Below are positions 1 through 8,931 of a stretch of 47,758 bases of DNA, piece after piece (position 1 is the stretch's first letter; each line of letters starts with the position of its first letter). The notes beneath the pieces were generated by a model, which did not search any database, was not told where the DNA came from, and saw nothing but the letters and a program-made list of their open reading frames with translations. The stretch spans positions 1-47,758 of the forward strand of contig VFZX01000015.1 in the NCBI GenBank assembly GCA_016871015.1. The letters are read 5' to 3'. The translations under genes and the position numbers were made by a program. This DNA comes from Acidobacteriota bacterium (GTDB taxonomy: Bacteria; Acidobacteriota; Terriglobia; Bryobacterales; Bryobacteraceae).

Positions 1-466
1 CCAGCGCGACCACCACCCGCACACGCCCGAGCAGCCTCAGCTCTTCCTCAAGGTACGGGCGGCAGGTTCGCAACTCGTCAGGCGTTGGCTTGTTGTCCGG
101 CGGGGCACAGTGGGCGGACGCGGTGATGTAGCAGTCCCGCAGGGTGAGACCGTCCGCGGCATGCGCACTCGTGGGCTGCGAGGCGAACCCGGTGTCGAAC
201 AGCGCCTGATACAGGAAGTCGCCGGAGCGGTCGCCGGTGAACATGCGCCCCGAGCGATTGGCTCCATGCGCTCCTGGCGCCAGGCCCACGATCAACAGCC
301 GCGCCCACGGATCGCCGAACGACGGAACCGGACGGCCCCAGTAGTTCCAGTCGCGATAAGCACGGCGCTTCACCCGTGCGACGTCCTGGCAGTGCTGGCG
401 CAACCGGGGACACAGCTCGCATTCGGAAATCCGGCGCTGCAATTCGGTGATCGGCTGCATTACCAT
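1..466 (-). CDS. Uracil-DNA glycosylase, type 5 (UdgB-like), C-terminus cut by window edge
   Basis: DNA repair enzyme that removes uracil, and in this family also some deaminated purines, from DNA. Translating the minus strand gives an N-terminal Cys motif ([11 protein letters not shown]), of the kind that binds an iron-sulfur cluster in the family, and then the active-site signature [19 protein letters not shown], which is typical of family 5. Two in-frame ATGs lie close together, at 466 and 460, and either could be the start. The reading frame is still open at base 1, so the C-terminal half is missing. The start is only about 7-13 bases from the start of the divergent aminotransferase, so the two promoters must overlap each other's coding ends. 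The family call is firm; the exact start is not. Confidence 0.87.
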   Translation of the reverse strand, partial: MVMQPITELQRRISECELCPRLRQHCQDVARVKRRAYRDWNYWGRPVPSFGDPWARLLIVGLAPGAHGANRSGRMFTGDRSGDFLYQALFDTGFASQPTSAHAADGLTLRDCYITASAHCAPPDNKPTPDELRTCRPYLEEELRLLGRVRVVVAL

Positions 467-473
467 TGAGTCT

Positions 474-1778
474 ATGAAACGGCGCGACTTTGTGGCATCC
501 GCCGCGGCGGCTCCTCTGGCAGCCAGCGCGGCTAACGGAAAACTGGCGGTTATGGGCGGAACTCCGGTCCGGAAGGCGTCGTTCCCGTCCTGGCCGGTGA
601 TCGGCGCTGTGGAAGAAGAAAAGCTCCTCGCAGTGCTTCGCGGCAAAAAATGGAACCGTCTCAACGGAAACGCGGTCGCAACGTTCGAGACGGACTACGC
701 GCGGATGATGGGAGCCAGGCACGTGCTTGCTACCGCGAATGGCACGAGCGCGCTGTACACTTCGCTGAACGCGCTGGGGGTGGGCCCGGGCGACGAGGTC
801 CTGGTGCCGCCGTACACGTTTGTCGCGACGGTGAACGTCGTGCTGCTCAATTACGCGCTGCCCGAGTTCGTCGACACCGACATCGAGTCGTTCCAGATGG
901 ACGCCAGCAAAGTCGCGGGCCGCATCACCAGCCGGACGGCGGCGATCATGCCGGTCCACATGGCCGGGTGCGCGGCGAACATGGACGTCATCCTGCAAGC
1001 CGCCAATGCGCGCAAGATTCCGGTGCTTGAGGACGCCTGCCAGGGCCACCTCGGCGAATGGCGCGGCAAGAAGTTCGGCACGATCGGCGCGGCGGGATGC
1101 TATAGCTTCCAGGCGTCCAAGAACCTCAACTCGGGCGAGGGCGGCGCGGTTGTGACCAACGACACCGCGCTTTATGAGCGTGCGCACTCGTTCCACAACA
1201 ACGGACGCGCGTTCCGGACGCAGGGTGACGGGTTCTCCTATCATTCGGGCGGCGCGAATCTCCGGCTGACCGAGTTCCAGGGCGCCTTGCTGACCGCTCA
1301 GATGACGCGTCTGCAAGCGCAGTCCGATCTGCGCGACGCGAACGCCAAGTACTTGACGTCGCTACTTGAGAAGATCCCGGGGATCCATCCGGTGAGGAAC
1401 TACGAGGGCTGCACGCGCAGCGCCTGGCACCTGTACATGCTACGCTACGACGCGCAAGGATTCGCCGGCGCCTCGCGATCCAAGTTCCTCAAGGCGCTGT
1501 CGGCTGAGGGAATCGGCGGATCTTCTGGCTACTCTCCCTTGAACAAGGAGCCGTTCCTCACCAATACGTTCAAATCGAAGGGTTACCGGAAGCTGTACCC
1601 GGAAAAAGTGTTGCGCGAGTGGGTGGAACGTAACGCCTGCCCGCAAAACGACAAGCTGTGCGAGCAAGGCGTCTGGTTCTCGCAGAGCACGCTGCTCGGA
1701 ACGCGGTCCGACATGGAGCAGATCGCCGAAGCGATCGCGAAGGTGCAGCGCCAGGCGGGAGATCTTCACAAGATCTGA
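474..1778 (+). CDS. DegT/DnrJ/EryC1/StrS-family PLP aminotransferase with Tat-like signal
   Basis: Fold-type I PLP enzyme of the sugar aminotransferase family (434 aa). The predicted PLP lysine is K216 in [14 protein letters not shown]. The motifs [16 protein letters not shown] and [10 protein letters not shown] are also typical. I chose the ATG at 474 because it yields [19 protein letters not shown], a twin-arginine-like leader; a GTG at 447 is in frame but adds nothing recognisable. An exported PLP enzyme is unusual, although this family often carries such leaders in Acidobacteriota and Planctomycetes. The kinase start follows its stop codon after a single base, so the two are probably co-transcribed. 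The substrate is not known; members act on nucleotide-linked keto sugars, and some related proteins have lost catalysis. Confidence 0.88.
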   Translation: MKRRDFVASAAAAPLAASAANGKLAVMGGTPVRKASFPSWPVIGAVEEEKLLAVLRGKKWNRLNGNAVATFETDYARMMGARHVLATANGTSALYTSLNALGVGPGDEVLVPPYTFVATVNVVLLNYALPEFVDTDIESFQMDASKVAGRITSRTAAIMPVHMAGCAANMDVILQAANARKIPVLEDACQGHLGEWRGKKFGTIGAAGCYSFQASKNLNSGEGGAVVTNDTALYERAHSFHNNGRAFRTQGDGFSYHSGGANLRLTEFQGALLTAQMTRLQAQSDLRDANAKYLTSLLEKIPGIHPVRNYEGCTRSAWHLYMLRYDAQGFAGASRSKFLKALSAEGIGGSSGYSPLNKEPFLTNTFKSKGYRKLYPEKVLREWVERNACPQNDKLCEQGVWFSQSTLLGTRSDMEQIAEAIAKVQRQAGDLHKI

Positions 1779-1779
1779 T

Positions 1780-4266
1780 GTGACACCCGCGCGTTGGGAG
1801 CGAATCAGCGTCATCTTTGAGACGGCGGCCGACCTCACCGCTGGCTCCCGCCGTGCGTATCTCGACGGGGAATGCCGTGACGACCCGGATCTCCGCGCGG
1901 AAGTGGAGCGGATGCTCAATCATGCCAGTCCCGACACCGGACTGGCGCGGTCGGTGCGAGCCGCGGTGGAACGGATCGATCCGATGGCCGCGGTCGCGTC
2001 CCACGGCACGTTCGGGCCGTGGCGGGTGGTCGAGACCGTGGGTTCGGGTGGCATGGGCACGGTGTACAAAGTCGTGCGGGCCGACGGAACGTTTGACAAG
2101 TTGGCGGCCCTCAAACTGTTGCACTTGAATTCGGCTGAGACGCAGCAGCGGTTCCGCATGGAGCGCCAGATTCTGGCGCGGCTGGAGCATCCCAACATCG
2201 GGCGTCTGCTCGACGGCGGCGAGACCGAGTCCGGACATCCGTTCTTGGTGATGGAGTTCGTCGAGGGCGTGCCGCTTCCGGACTACGCCGAGTCGAGGAA
2301 CTTGGGGAAGACGGAGCGCTTGCGTCTGTTCCTACGTATCTGCGACGCGGTACAGTACCTGCACCAAAACCTGGTGATCCACCGGGACCTGAAACCAGGG
2401 GACATCCTGGTCACACCGGACGGCACGCCGAAACTGCTGGATTTCGGGATCGCCAAATTGCTCGACGGCGGCGTGATGCGGACCCAGACCGGCGCGTTCG
2501 CGCTCACGCCTCAGTACGCGAGTCCGGAACAGGTCCGCGGGCTGCCGGTGACGACAGCCACCGACGTCTATTCGCTCGGGGTGATCCTCTACGAGCTGTT
2601 GTCCGGGAAGCGGCCCTACGATGTGGCGTCGCTCGCGCTGGTAGAACTGGACCGGGTCATCTGCGAGTCCGAGCCTGCCAAGCCCAACCTTGGCGGCGAC
2701 CTCGACAACGTGCTGATGATGGCGCTTCGGAAGGAGGCGGCACGGCGCTACGCTTCGGTGGAGCAGTTCTCCCGCGACATCCGCCACATCCTTGCGGACG
2801 AGCCAGTGTCCGCCCGGCCTGACACGGTCCTGTACAGGACCAACAAGTTCGTTTGGCGCAACCGGCTCGCACTGGCGGCAGCGGCAGTGGTTGTTGCCTC
2901 GCTCAGCGCCGGAATCGTGGTATCGCGGCGGGAAGCTGCGTTGGCGAAGCGCCGGTTCGAACAGTCGCGCCAGTATGCCAACGCGATTCTGAACGACTTC
3001 TATCCGCGGATCCAGTCGCTGGTTGGCGCGACCGCGGCGAGGCAGGCACTGGTCGAGGCCACCAACCGGCACTTGCTGGAGCTGGCGAAGGATTCCGCCG
3101 GGGATCCTGAACTCGAGTTTGATCTCGCGAACGGCTTCCGGCTGCTGGGATCGACTTATGCCGGCGGAGACGTGGCGGGCACGGGGGACTTGCAACAAGC
3201 GAAACAGAACCTGCATCGCGCGCTCCAACTGGCGGCGTCGGCGGAGAAGGGTGGAGTGCCAAGGCGCAGAGTCCTTGCCGTGACCGGCTTTGCCCACATC
3301 GACCTGGGAGACGCATACGCCAAGACCGGAGAAGACGGGCTGGCCCGGAAGCATCTGCGCCAGGCGATCGTTGAAGGGAGTGAGTTGAACGACACCGCCA
3401 CGGTGACGTCGGCGCGCAACCGGGAAGGCGATCTGCTGTTGAAAGACGGACAGCTCCCGGAGGCGCTCAGCCTGTTCCGCCAGTCCGAGGCAGCCGCGCC
3501 GGCCCGAGTGCGAAGTGTAACCACCTGGCACCGGATCGTTCATGTCCTGCGCGACCAGGGCAACCACTCCGGAGCGCTCGATCTGGCGCGCCAGTGTGTC
3601 GCCGAGGGCCAGGCTCATCTGGCACGAAGGCCCGACTCCTTCCAGCGTCTGCACGCTCTCGTGGTGAGCCAGGCGCAGTACACCACTCTGCTGGCGGAGA
3701 CTCCGGCTCCCCGGGCCGCGATCCCGGCGGCGCGGGAGCTGGCGGTGTTGCTCAACCGGCTGGCAGAAGGCGAGCGGCATGGACCGATGTGGCCGGACGT
3801 GACGGGCTTTTTCGGGGAGTGGTTCTATCTTCATTTCCAGCGGCTGCCCCGGACCGAGCTGGAGCAGTTTGCGAGCCTGTTCGATCGCGCGTCTCAGTCG
3901 TTGGGCGGGCAACACCCAAACGCGTATCAGGCCCTCCACACCCGTCTTGATGGAGGCCATGCGCGAGTCCTGGCGGCGCTCGGCCGTGGCAGCGAGGCGG
4001 CTCCCTTACTGCGGCGCGCGGTGGACACAGCCCGGACTCTGGCTCAGGGGCCCGGATCTCACCTGGACGACCGCATCTGGCTGGCGATGCTGCTTTCCAA
4101 CGGCGAAGGAATCAAGATTCTGGAGACGGAGGCTTCGCGACGGCCCGGATTCGTGCGGCTTCGTTCGCTGGCCGCTGCCCTTACGCCAGTGCCTGGCGGG
4201 CCAGTTCCATCGGCGCTGGGACGGGATCCTGCGGTCCCTTCAGGTAGTACACGCACGCCGCGGTGA
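1780..4266 (+). CDS. Membrane Ser/Thr protein kinase (PknB-like) with C-terminal helical repeats
   Basis: Transmembrane eukaryotic-type kinase, 828 aa, starting at GTG one base after the aminotransferase stop. Residues 1-70 match the short N-terminal region often seen on acidobacterial kinases. The kinase domain spans about 82-345: glycine loop GSGGMGTVYK (88-97), ATP lysine K112, HRD base D203, and DFG at 221-223. The catalytic loop reads HRDLKPGDILV, so the metal-binding Asn expected five residues after the HRD Asp is Asp208. One membrane segment lies at about 362-384. The rest is alpha-helical and TPR-like and should be outside the membrane. The last 86 bases are antisense to the next gene, so the final 29 residues are low in recognisable structure. 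The call is firm; whether Asp208 permits full activity is open. Confidence 0.92.
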   Translation: MTPARWERISVIFETAADLTAGSRRAYLDGECRDDPDLRAEVERMLNHASPDTGLARSVRAAVERIDPMAAVASHGTFGPWRVVETVGSGGMGTVYKVVRADGTFDKLAALKLLHLNSAETQQRFRMERQILARLEHPNIGRLLDGGETESGHPFLVMEFVEGVPLPDYAESRNLGKTERLRLFLRICDAVQYLHQNLVIHRDLKPGDILVTPDGTPKLLDFGIAKLLDGGVMRTQTGAFALTPQYASPEQVRGLPVTTATDVYSLGVILYELLSGKRPYDVASLALVELDRVICESEPAKPNLGGDLDNVLMMALRKEAARRYASVEQFSRDIRHILADEPVSARPDTVLYRTNKFVWRNRLALAAAAVVVASLSAGIVVSRREAALAKRRFEQSRQYANAILNDFYPRIQSLVGATAARQALVEATNRHLLELAKDSAGDPELEFDLANGFRLLGSTYAGGDVAGTGDLQQAKQNLHRALQLAASAEKGGVPRRRVLAVTGFAHIDLGDAYAKTGEDGLARKHLRQAIVEGSELNDTATVTSARNREGDLLLKDGQLPEALSLFRQSEAAAPARVRSVTTWHRIVHVLRDQGNHSGALDLARQCVAEGQAHLARRPDSFQRLHALVVSQAQYTTLLAETPAPRAAIPAARELAVLLNRLAEGERHGPMWPDVTGFFGEWFYLHFQRLPRTELEQFASLFDRASQSLGGQHPNAYQALHTRLDGGHARVLAALGRGSEAAPLLRRAVDTARTLAQGPGSHLDDRIWLAMLLSNGEGIKILETEASRRPGFVRLRSLAAALTPVPGGPVPSALGRDPAVPSGSTRTPR

Positions 4267-5611
4267 GATGTGGCTGCCATCGTGGACTCACCAGGCGGAT
4301 GTCCTCAATGAGCGCGGCCAGGTACTTGTAGTAGTGCACTTCGTCCACCTTGGCGATGGACTGCCGCATGGCCGCGTTCAGGAAGGCAGTGCGGGCGTCG
4401 CCGTCCTGCGCCATCCGCATCGCGCAGGATGCTGCCTGGTCGAGATCGCCTGGCACACCGGCTAGCGTTTGCGCGGTGTCCGGCATCTTGCCCTCGATTG
4501 GACTCAGAGCGGTGATCGCGCGGTTCCGCAGTCCGTCCTTGCCCGCCGCCATCCACTCCCGGAACTGAGCGATCCAACCCGCTGCCTGGAGGAGCAGCAG
4601 ATACCGTGTCCGCGCGGACATCGAGGCGAACCAGGCGTGGTGGAGCGCATTGATGGCCGACACTGCGTGAATGCCGCCGATCACGGTGCTCCTCCCGGCA
4701 CGCATGCGCAGCTCGGCGGCGCTCAGGTGGATCGCATCCCACACCGATCCAGCCGTGGCCTGGCCTTTGACCAGGCGGGTGGCGAGATCCGCGCAGGCAT
4801 CGGCGTGCGGGGCGTCGCGCAGGACTTCGAGGATCGAACGCGCCGCGGAGTCATCGCCCTCGCGGTCCGCCCAAGTGTCTGGGAGCTTGGCGAACGTTTC
4901 CGCGACGCGCCGGCGGTTGGCGAAGTAGCATTGGTCTTCGAGCGCGAACCCGTTCATCGTCGACTTGGTTCCGAAGTCGAGCATCCCCAGTACAAGCGAC
5001 CGCAGCACCGGTTCGGCGTGCTCCCAGCCGATCGTCTGAAGAGTCCGGTGGGCGTTGGCGGCGAAGATCGCCTTGTGGCCGATGTTGCGGTAGTCGCGCG
5101 CTCCGTACTGCCAAAGCAGCTCGAACGCCTCGCCTGGAGAACGGTAACGCGCCACCGCCGCCGCGGCTCGCTCGGCCCGGTCCATGTCCCATGCCTCCAT
5201 GGCGGCTTCGAGGTCTCCGCTCGATCCGGCCGCGATCCCGCCCATCTGGTAGTCGCCCACGGCCGCCTTGCGGTCTCGCTCCTGGGCCGTCTTGAAACTG
5301 TCGAGCGCATAGAAAAGCGGAAGGCGCCGGACATCGGCGGGGGCCTCCAGTGTCAACGTGTGCGCCGCATGGATCACGAACACGCAATGCAACGCGAATC
5401 CCGGCGGGCGCGGGTTCACGTTCCGGATTCCGGCGAGGAACAGCGCCGCCATGAACTCGCGGTAGGAGATTCCGCTTCGCAGCGCCTCAGCCGCCATGGA
5501 AGCGCATTTCTCGCGCGGGGTGGACTCGATCTTGGCGATCAGCGGCTGCAGTCCCGCGCGGGCGCGCGACACGAGCAGGGGGGTGAGCAGGAGTTCGCGG
5601 CGCGTCAGCAT
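4181..5611 (-). CDS. Secreted protein of unknown function, partner of a TonB-dependent receptor
   Basis: A 476-aa protein that I cannot assign to a family. It begins MLTRRELLLTPLLVSRARA, a Tat-like or Sec signal with a cleavage-like Ala-x-Ala end. The body is mostly alpha-helical and contains His-rich patches (ALHCVFVIHAAHTL, GGIHAVSAINALHHAW, EVHYYKYLAAL) that could bind a metal or cofactor; that is a guess. Its start is two bases after the stop of the receptor gene, so it is co-transcribed with it and plausibly handles what the receptor imports. Its 3-prime end overlaps the kinase gene tail-to-tail by 86 bases. Codon use resembles the neighbours. Confidence 0.8.
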   Translation of the reverse strand: MLTRRELLLTPLLVSRARAGLQPLIAKIESTPREKCASMAAEALRSGISYREFMAALFLAGIRNVNPRPPGFALHCVFVIHAAHTLTLEAPADVRRLPLFYALDSFKTAQERDRKAAVGDYQMGGIAAGSSGDLEAAMEAWDMDRAERAAAAVARYRSPGEAFELLWQYGARDYRNIGHKAIFAANAHRTLQTIGWEHAEPVLRSLVLGMLDFGTKSTMNGFALEDQCYFANRRRVAETFAKLPDTWADREGDDSAARSILEVLRDAPHADACADLATRLVKGQATAGSVWDAIHLSAAELRMRAGRSTVIGGIHAVSAINALHHAWFASMSARTRYLLLLQAAGWIAQFREWMAAGKDGLRNRAITALSPIEGKMPDTAQTLAGVPGDLDQAASCAMRMAQDGDARTAFLNAAMRQSIAKVDEVHYYKYLAALIEDIRLVSPRWQPHLTAACVYYLKGPQDPVPAPMELARQALA

Positions 5612-5613
5612 GG

Positions 5614-8600
5614 TCAGAACTGGAAGCGGAGGCCGAACTGCATCTCGCGGCCAAGTCCGGCGCTGGTGACACGCCCGAAGTTGCCTGAGCTGATCTCGAG
5701 GTTCGGCGGATTGAACGGCGGCGTGTTGGTGAAGTTGTAGTTTTCCCAGCGGAGCTCGATCGACTTGGTCTCGGTGACCGGGAAGGTCTTAAACACCGAG
5801 AAGTCGAGATTGGCGAGTCCTGGCGCCCAGAGAATGTTGCGCCCGCTGGTTCCGTAGTGTCCGCGCGCGACCGCAAACGCGGAGGTGTCGAACCAACGGT
5901 CGAGAGTGCGTTGGGAGGAGTTCAACCGGCCGTCCCGCAGCCGGTCCGGACGGTGGTTGCAACGCGGACAGCCATCGTCGATCGGCTTCAGCGCTTGCGC
6001 TGGATGCATGGGCATCCCGGTCTCGAGCACCAGCGTCCCGTTCATCTGCCAGCCACCGAAGATCTGCCCGCGCAGGTCGCGCTTGCCGCGGTAGAACGGG
6101 AGTTCATAGAGGAACGCGGTAGTGGAGCGGTGCCGCTGGTCAGATTCAGCGAGTCCCTTTTCCAGACGCCACTGATACGGATTGTTGTGCCGTTGGGCTC
6201 CGCAGCAGGCAAACGAATCGAACAACGTCTTGGAGAACGTGTAGGTCTGCAGGAACGTCACGCCGCGCGCCATGCGCTTCTCCGCCTTCATCAACAGGCC
6301 GTGATAGTTGCCCGCCGCGTCGAGCGAGATGTTCTCGATCGGACCCCAGTCGGGATAAATGCGCCGTGTTGTTCCCGGCACGAACGGATTCACCGTGCGC
6401 GGAGAATCAAAGTGCGCCGACTTCGAGCCCACGTAGCCGATCTCAAACAGCACGGACTTGGGCAGCATCCGCTGGATGTTCAGATTCCACTGCTGGACAT
6501 CGCCCACGCCGCGCGCTGTGTCGGCCGAGTTGATCTCAGCATTGATGGCGAGCGCGCTTGCCTGGTCGGCGTTGCGCATCCGGATTCGGACGTTGCCCGC
6601 CGCGTTGAGTTCGTTGATGTTGAGGTTGTTGGGAGGGTTCGCCGCCAGCGCCGGCACGAACATGTTCATCATGTTCACGTTGTAGAAGATCCCGTATCCC
6701 GCGCGGACCACGGTGTTGTTGCCGCCAAACGGACGCCACGCGAATCCGATGCGGGGCGCGAACAGTGTCTTGCTCGGGTCATTCAGCGGACCCGCTTTTC
6801 CCACCGCCGGATACAGCGCGAGCCGCGTGAAATCGAAGTTGCGCGATTGGCCGCCCTTGTCGGTGATCGCCGAGTTGTACTCATAGCGCACGCCCACGAT
6901 CATGGTCAGCTTCGAGGTGATCTTGAAGTCGTCAGTGATGAAGTTGTGCCACCGCCAGAATCGAGTCTTCGGATACGTGCCGGGATCGACCCCGGGCGGC
7001 AGGTTGTCCGTGAAACCCAGCCGTACTTGTTGCGGGGCGTCGAGCAGGTAGTCTGCCCAGGCCATCCGTCCGCGCTCGGTGGCCGTCACTCCCGGCGCGG
7101 CGCCCGCGTGAATGCCGCTGAAGTTGAACGCGCCCCGGACGAAGGAGATCGTGCGGCGGTCGAGGCGAAGCAGCGTGTACTCCGTACCCATCTTGACCGT
7201 GTGCTTGCCGCGGGTCCAGGTGATTTGCTCGGTGGCCTGGCGCGACTCGTCCCAGATGGTGTTGATGTCCGTAGTGCCCAATCCTGAAACTCCGGTGATG
7301 GCGATGCTGGGCAATCCGGTGTCGCTCGGGTTGTTCGTCTGGCCCGGGATTCCCAGGTCGCGCAGGATGTTGAAGTTCGTGCCGCTCACGTCGTCGACCG
7401 TCTTGAAGATGTCGCGGTTGTAGGAGACTTTGAACACGTTGAGCAGGGACGGCGTGAACACGTGGGTGTAGTTCATCGTCACATTCTGTTGCCGCCGCGG
7501 ACGGCGCTGGACGAAGAATGGATGGGGGTTGATGGGGAAAACCGGCAGGTTGACGGTCTGGATGCCGTAGCGTCCAAACAGCCGGTCGCGATCGCTGAAG
7601 TTGTGGTCGATGCGGACGAAGTACTGGTCGTCGTTGTCGGCGTTGCGGCCGGTCCCGGAGAAGTTGTTCAGGCCGGTGAATCCGGTGGCGTTGAAGTTCG
7701 GTTCGGGCAAGAAGGCGTTCAGCTTCTGCGCGATCGGCGAGATGCGGCTCGCGGGAATCTGATTGGTGGGGAATGGAGCGCGGGCGTCGAAGTCCCAAAT
7801 CGGAATCAGCGAGCCGTCGGGGCGGCGGAAGTAGGCCTCGGTCAGATCACCGCGCCGCATCGCCTGCGACGGGTAGACGGCGAATCCTTGAGAACTGCGC
7901 CGCTCGCGGAAGAGTTCGCCGTTGGCTGTGAAGAACGTACGGTTGCGCAGAATCGGGCCGCTCAGCACGCCGCCGAACGTGTTGCGCCGCAGGGGAGTCT
8001 TCTTGTTGGCCGGATTCTCGAAGAAGTTCCGTGCGTCAAGCTTTTCGTTGCGCAGGAACTCGAATGCCGTGCCGTGGAACTGGTTGGTGCCGGGCCGGAT
8101 GGTGGCCACGATCTGCGCGCCGGACTGCGTGCCGTACTCCGCCGAGTACCAGCCCGCCTCGACGCGGAACTCCTCAATCGCCTCGACCGAGGGCCGCATC
8201 CGGACCGATCCGTGAATGGCGGTCTTCAGCGAGGCGCCGTCGAGCAGGATCTGGTTGTTGTGGACCTTCTGTCCCATCGCCGCGATTCCGAATCCGGGGC
8301 CGAATCCGGAAGTGGTGACGCTCGACGCCGGACCACGCGACATGCCGGGAGTCAACAGCGCCAGCCGGAACAGGTTCCGGTTGCCAGGCAGCGGAAGCTC
8401 GCGGATCTTGGCGGCGTCGATCACCGTGCTCAATGTCGCGTCGTCGGTCTGGATCGCAACGCCAGAGGCTTCAACGCTGATCTGCTGCGTCACTTCTCCG
8501 ACTTGCAGCTTCAGGTCGACGCGCGCACGTTGGTCGACTTCAATCGTGATTCCGCGGACCGTCATTTTGCGGAATCCGGCGGCTTCAGCGCTCACCTCGT

Positions 8601-8811
8601 AACGGCCCACCTCCAGCGCGGGCACCTCGTAGTTGCCGTCCACGGTGGACTGCGTGGTCCATGTCCGCTGAGTACCCGTGTTCAACACGGTCAATTTGGC
8701 TGTGGGCACAACGGCGCCCGATTCGTCGGTGACCGTACCGAGAATGCTCGAACGTCCTTGTCCGAACAGCACGCCGCAAGCAGTTAAGGAAAGAAAAATC
8801 CTGAAACGCAT
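5614..8811 (-). CDS. TonB-dependent receptor, Oar-like, with CarboxypepD_reg domain
   Basis: Outer-membrane receptor of 1065 aa. A signal peptide (MRFRIFLSLTACGVLFGQG) is followed by a carboxypeptidase-regulatory beta-sandwich (about 23-105; GTVTDESGAVVPTAKLTV), a plug domain (about 115-235; SGAQIVATIRPGTNQFHG) and a long beta-barrel ending in the aromatic residues of FGLRFQF, as usual for barrel proteins. The long barrel is typical of the Oar-type receptors expanded in Acidobacteriota. I found no clear TonB box. A strong Shine-Dalgarno (GGGAGGTG on the minus strand) supports the ATG at 8811. The unknown secreted protein follows after two bases. The ligand is unknown; these receptors are thought to import glycans, peptides or siderophores. 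Confidence 0.93.
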   Translation of the reverse strand: MRFRIFLSLTACGVLFGQGRSSILGTVTDESGAVVPTAKLTVLNTGTQRTWTTQSTVDGNYEVPALEVGRYEVSAEAAGFRKMTVRGITIEVDQRARVDLKLQVGEVTQQISVEASGVAIQTDDATLSTVIDAAKIRELPLPGNRNLFRLALLTPGMSRGPASSVTTSGFGPGFGIAAMGQKVHNNQILLDGASLKTAIHGSVRMRPSVEAIEEFRVEAGWYSAEYGTQSGAQIVATIRPGTNQFHGTAFEFLRNEKLDARNFFENPANKKTPLRRNTFGGVLSGPILRNRTFFTANGELFRERRSSQGFAVYPSQAMRRGDLTEAYFRRPDGSLIPIWDFDARAPFPTNQIPASRISPIAQKLNAFLPEPNFNATGFTGLNNFSGTGRNADNDDQYFVRIDHNFSDRDRLFGRYGIQTVNLPVFPINPHPFFVQRRPRRQQNVTMNYTHVFTPSLLNVFKVSYNRDIFKTVDDVSGTNFNILRDLGIPGQTNNPSDTGLPSIAITGVSGLGTTDINTIWDESRQATEQITWTRGKHTVKMGTEYTLLRLDRRTISFVRGAFNFSGIHAGAAPGVTATERGRMAWADYLLDAPQQVRLGFTDNLPPGVDPGTYPKTRFWRWHNFITDDFKITSKLTMIVGVRYEYNSAITDKGGQSRNFDFTRLALYPAVGKAGPLNDPSKTLFAPRIGFAWRPFGGNNTVVRAGYGIFYNVNMMNMFVPALAANPPNNLNINELNAAGNVRIRMRNADQASALAINAEINSADTARGVGDVQQWNLNIQRMLPKSVLFEIGYVGSKSAHFDSPRTVNPFVPGTTRRIYPDWGPIENISLDAAGNYHGLLMKAEKRMARGVTFLQTYTFSKTLFDSFACCGAQRHNNPYQWRLEKGLAESDQRHRSTTAFLYELPFYRGKRDLRGQIFGGWQMNGTLVLETGMPMHPAQALKPIDDGCPRCNHRPDRLRDGRLNSSQRTLDRWFDTSAFAVARGHYGTSGRNILWAPGLANLDFSVFKTFPVTETKSIELRWENYNFTNTPPFNPPNLEISSGNFGRVTSAGLGREMQFGLRFQF

Positions 8812-8816
8812 CCATT

Positions 8817-8824
8817 CACCTCCC
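8817..8824 (-). promoter_or_regulatory. Strong Shine-Dalgarno of the 5614-8811 receptor
   Basis: The minus strand reads GGGAGGTG, five bases before the ATG at 8811. It fixes that start over an out-of-frame ATG at 8815. It contrasts with the divergent receptor at 8932, which has no such site. Confidence 0.7.
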
Positions 8825-8893
8825 GGTGGTAGAGATGAGCTAGATATATCACTGCCCGGGGCTCAATGCAACGTGCCAGGGAGGATTGCCGAT

Positions 8894-8922
8894 TTGACTC
8901 CGGTGCACCGGAGACATAGAAT
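8894..8922 (+). promoter_or_regulatory. Sigma-70-type promoter of the 8932 receptor, implying a leaderless mRNA
   Basis: A TTGACT box (8894-8899) and a TAGAAT box (8917-8922) are separated by exactly 17 bases. Transcription would start around 8929, two or three bases before the ATG at 8932, so the transcript would be leaderless or nearly so. No Shine-Dalgarno is visible. The boxes are read directly; the start site is inferred from normal promoter geometry. Confidence 0.6.
8898..8913. promoter_or_regulatory. 16-base perfect palindrome inside the promoter spacer (candidate operator)
   Basis: CTCCGGTGCACCGGAG equals its own reverse complement. It fills the spacer between the -35 and -10 boxes of the downstream receptor, where a bound dimer would block or remodel RNA polymerase. 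No regulator gene lies next to it, so the protein that binds is unknown. Confidence 0.55.
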
Positions 8923-8931
8923 CGTCCCATC

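Noticed and set aside
2332-3960. Minus-strand frame of 542 codons opposite the kinase
   Set aside because: Shadow of the kinase gene; Gln/Arg/His-rich and lacks any motif or ribosome site.
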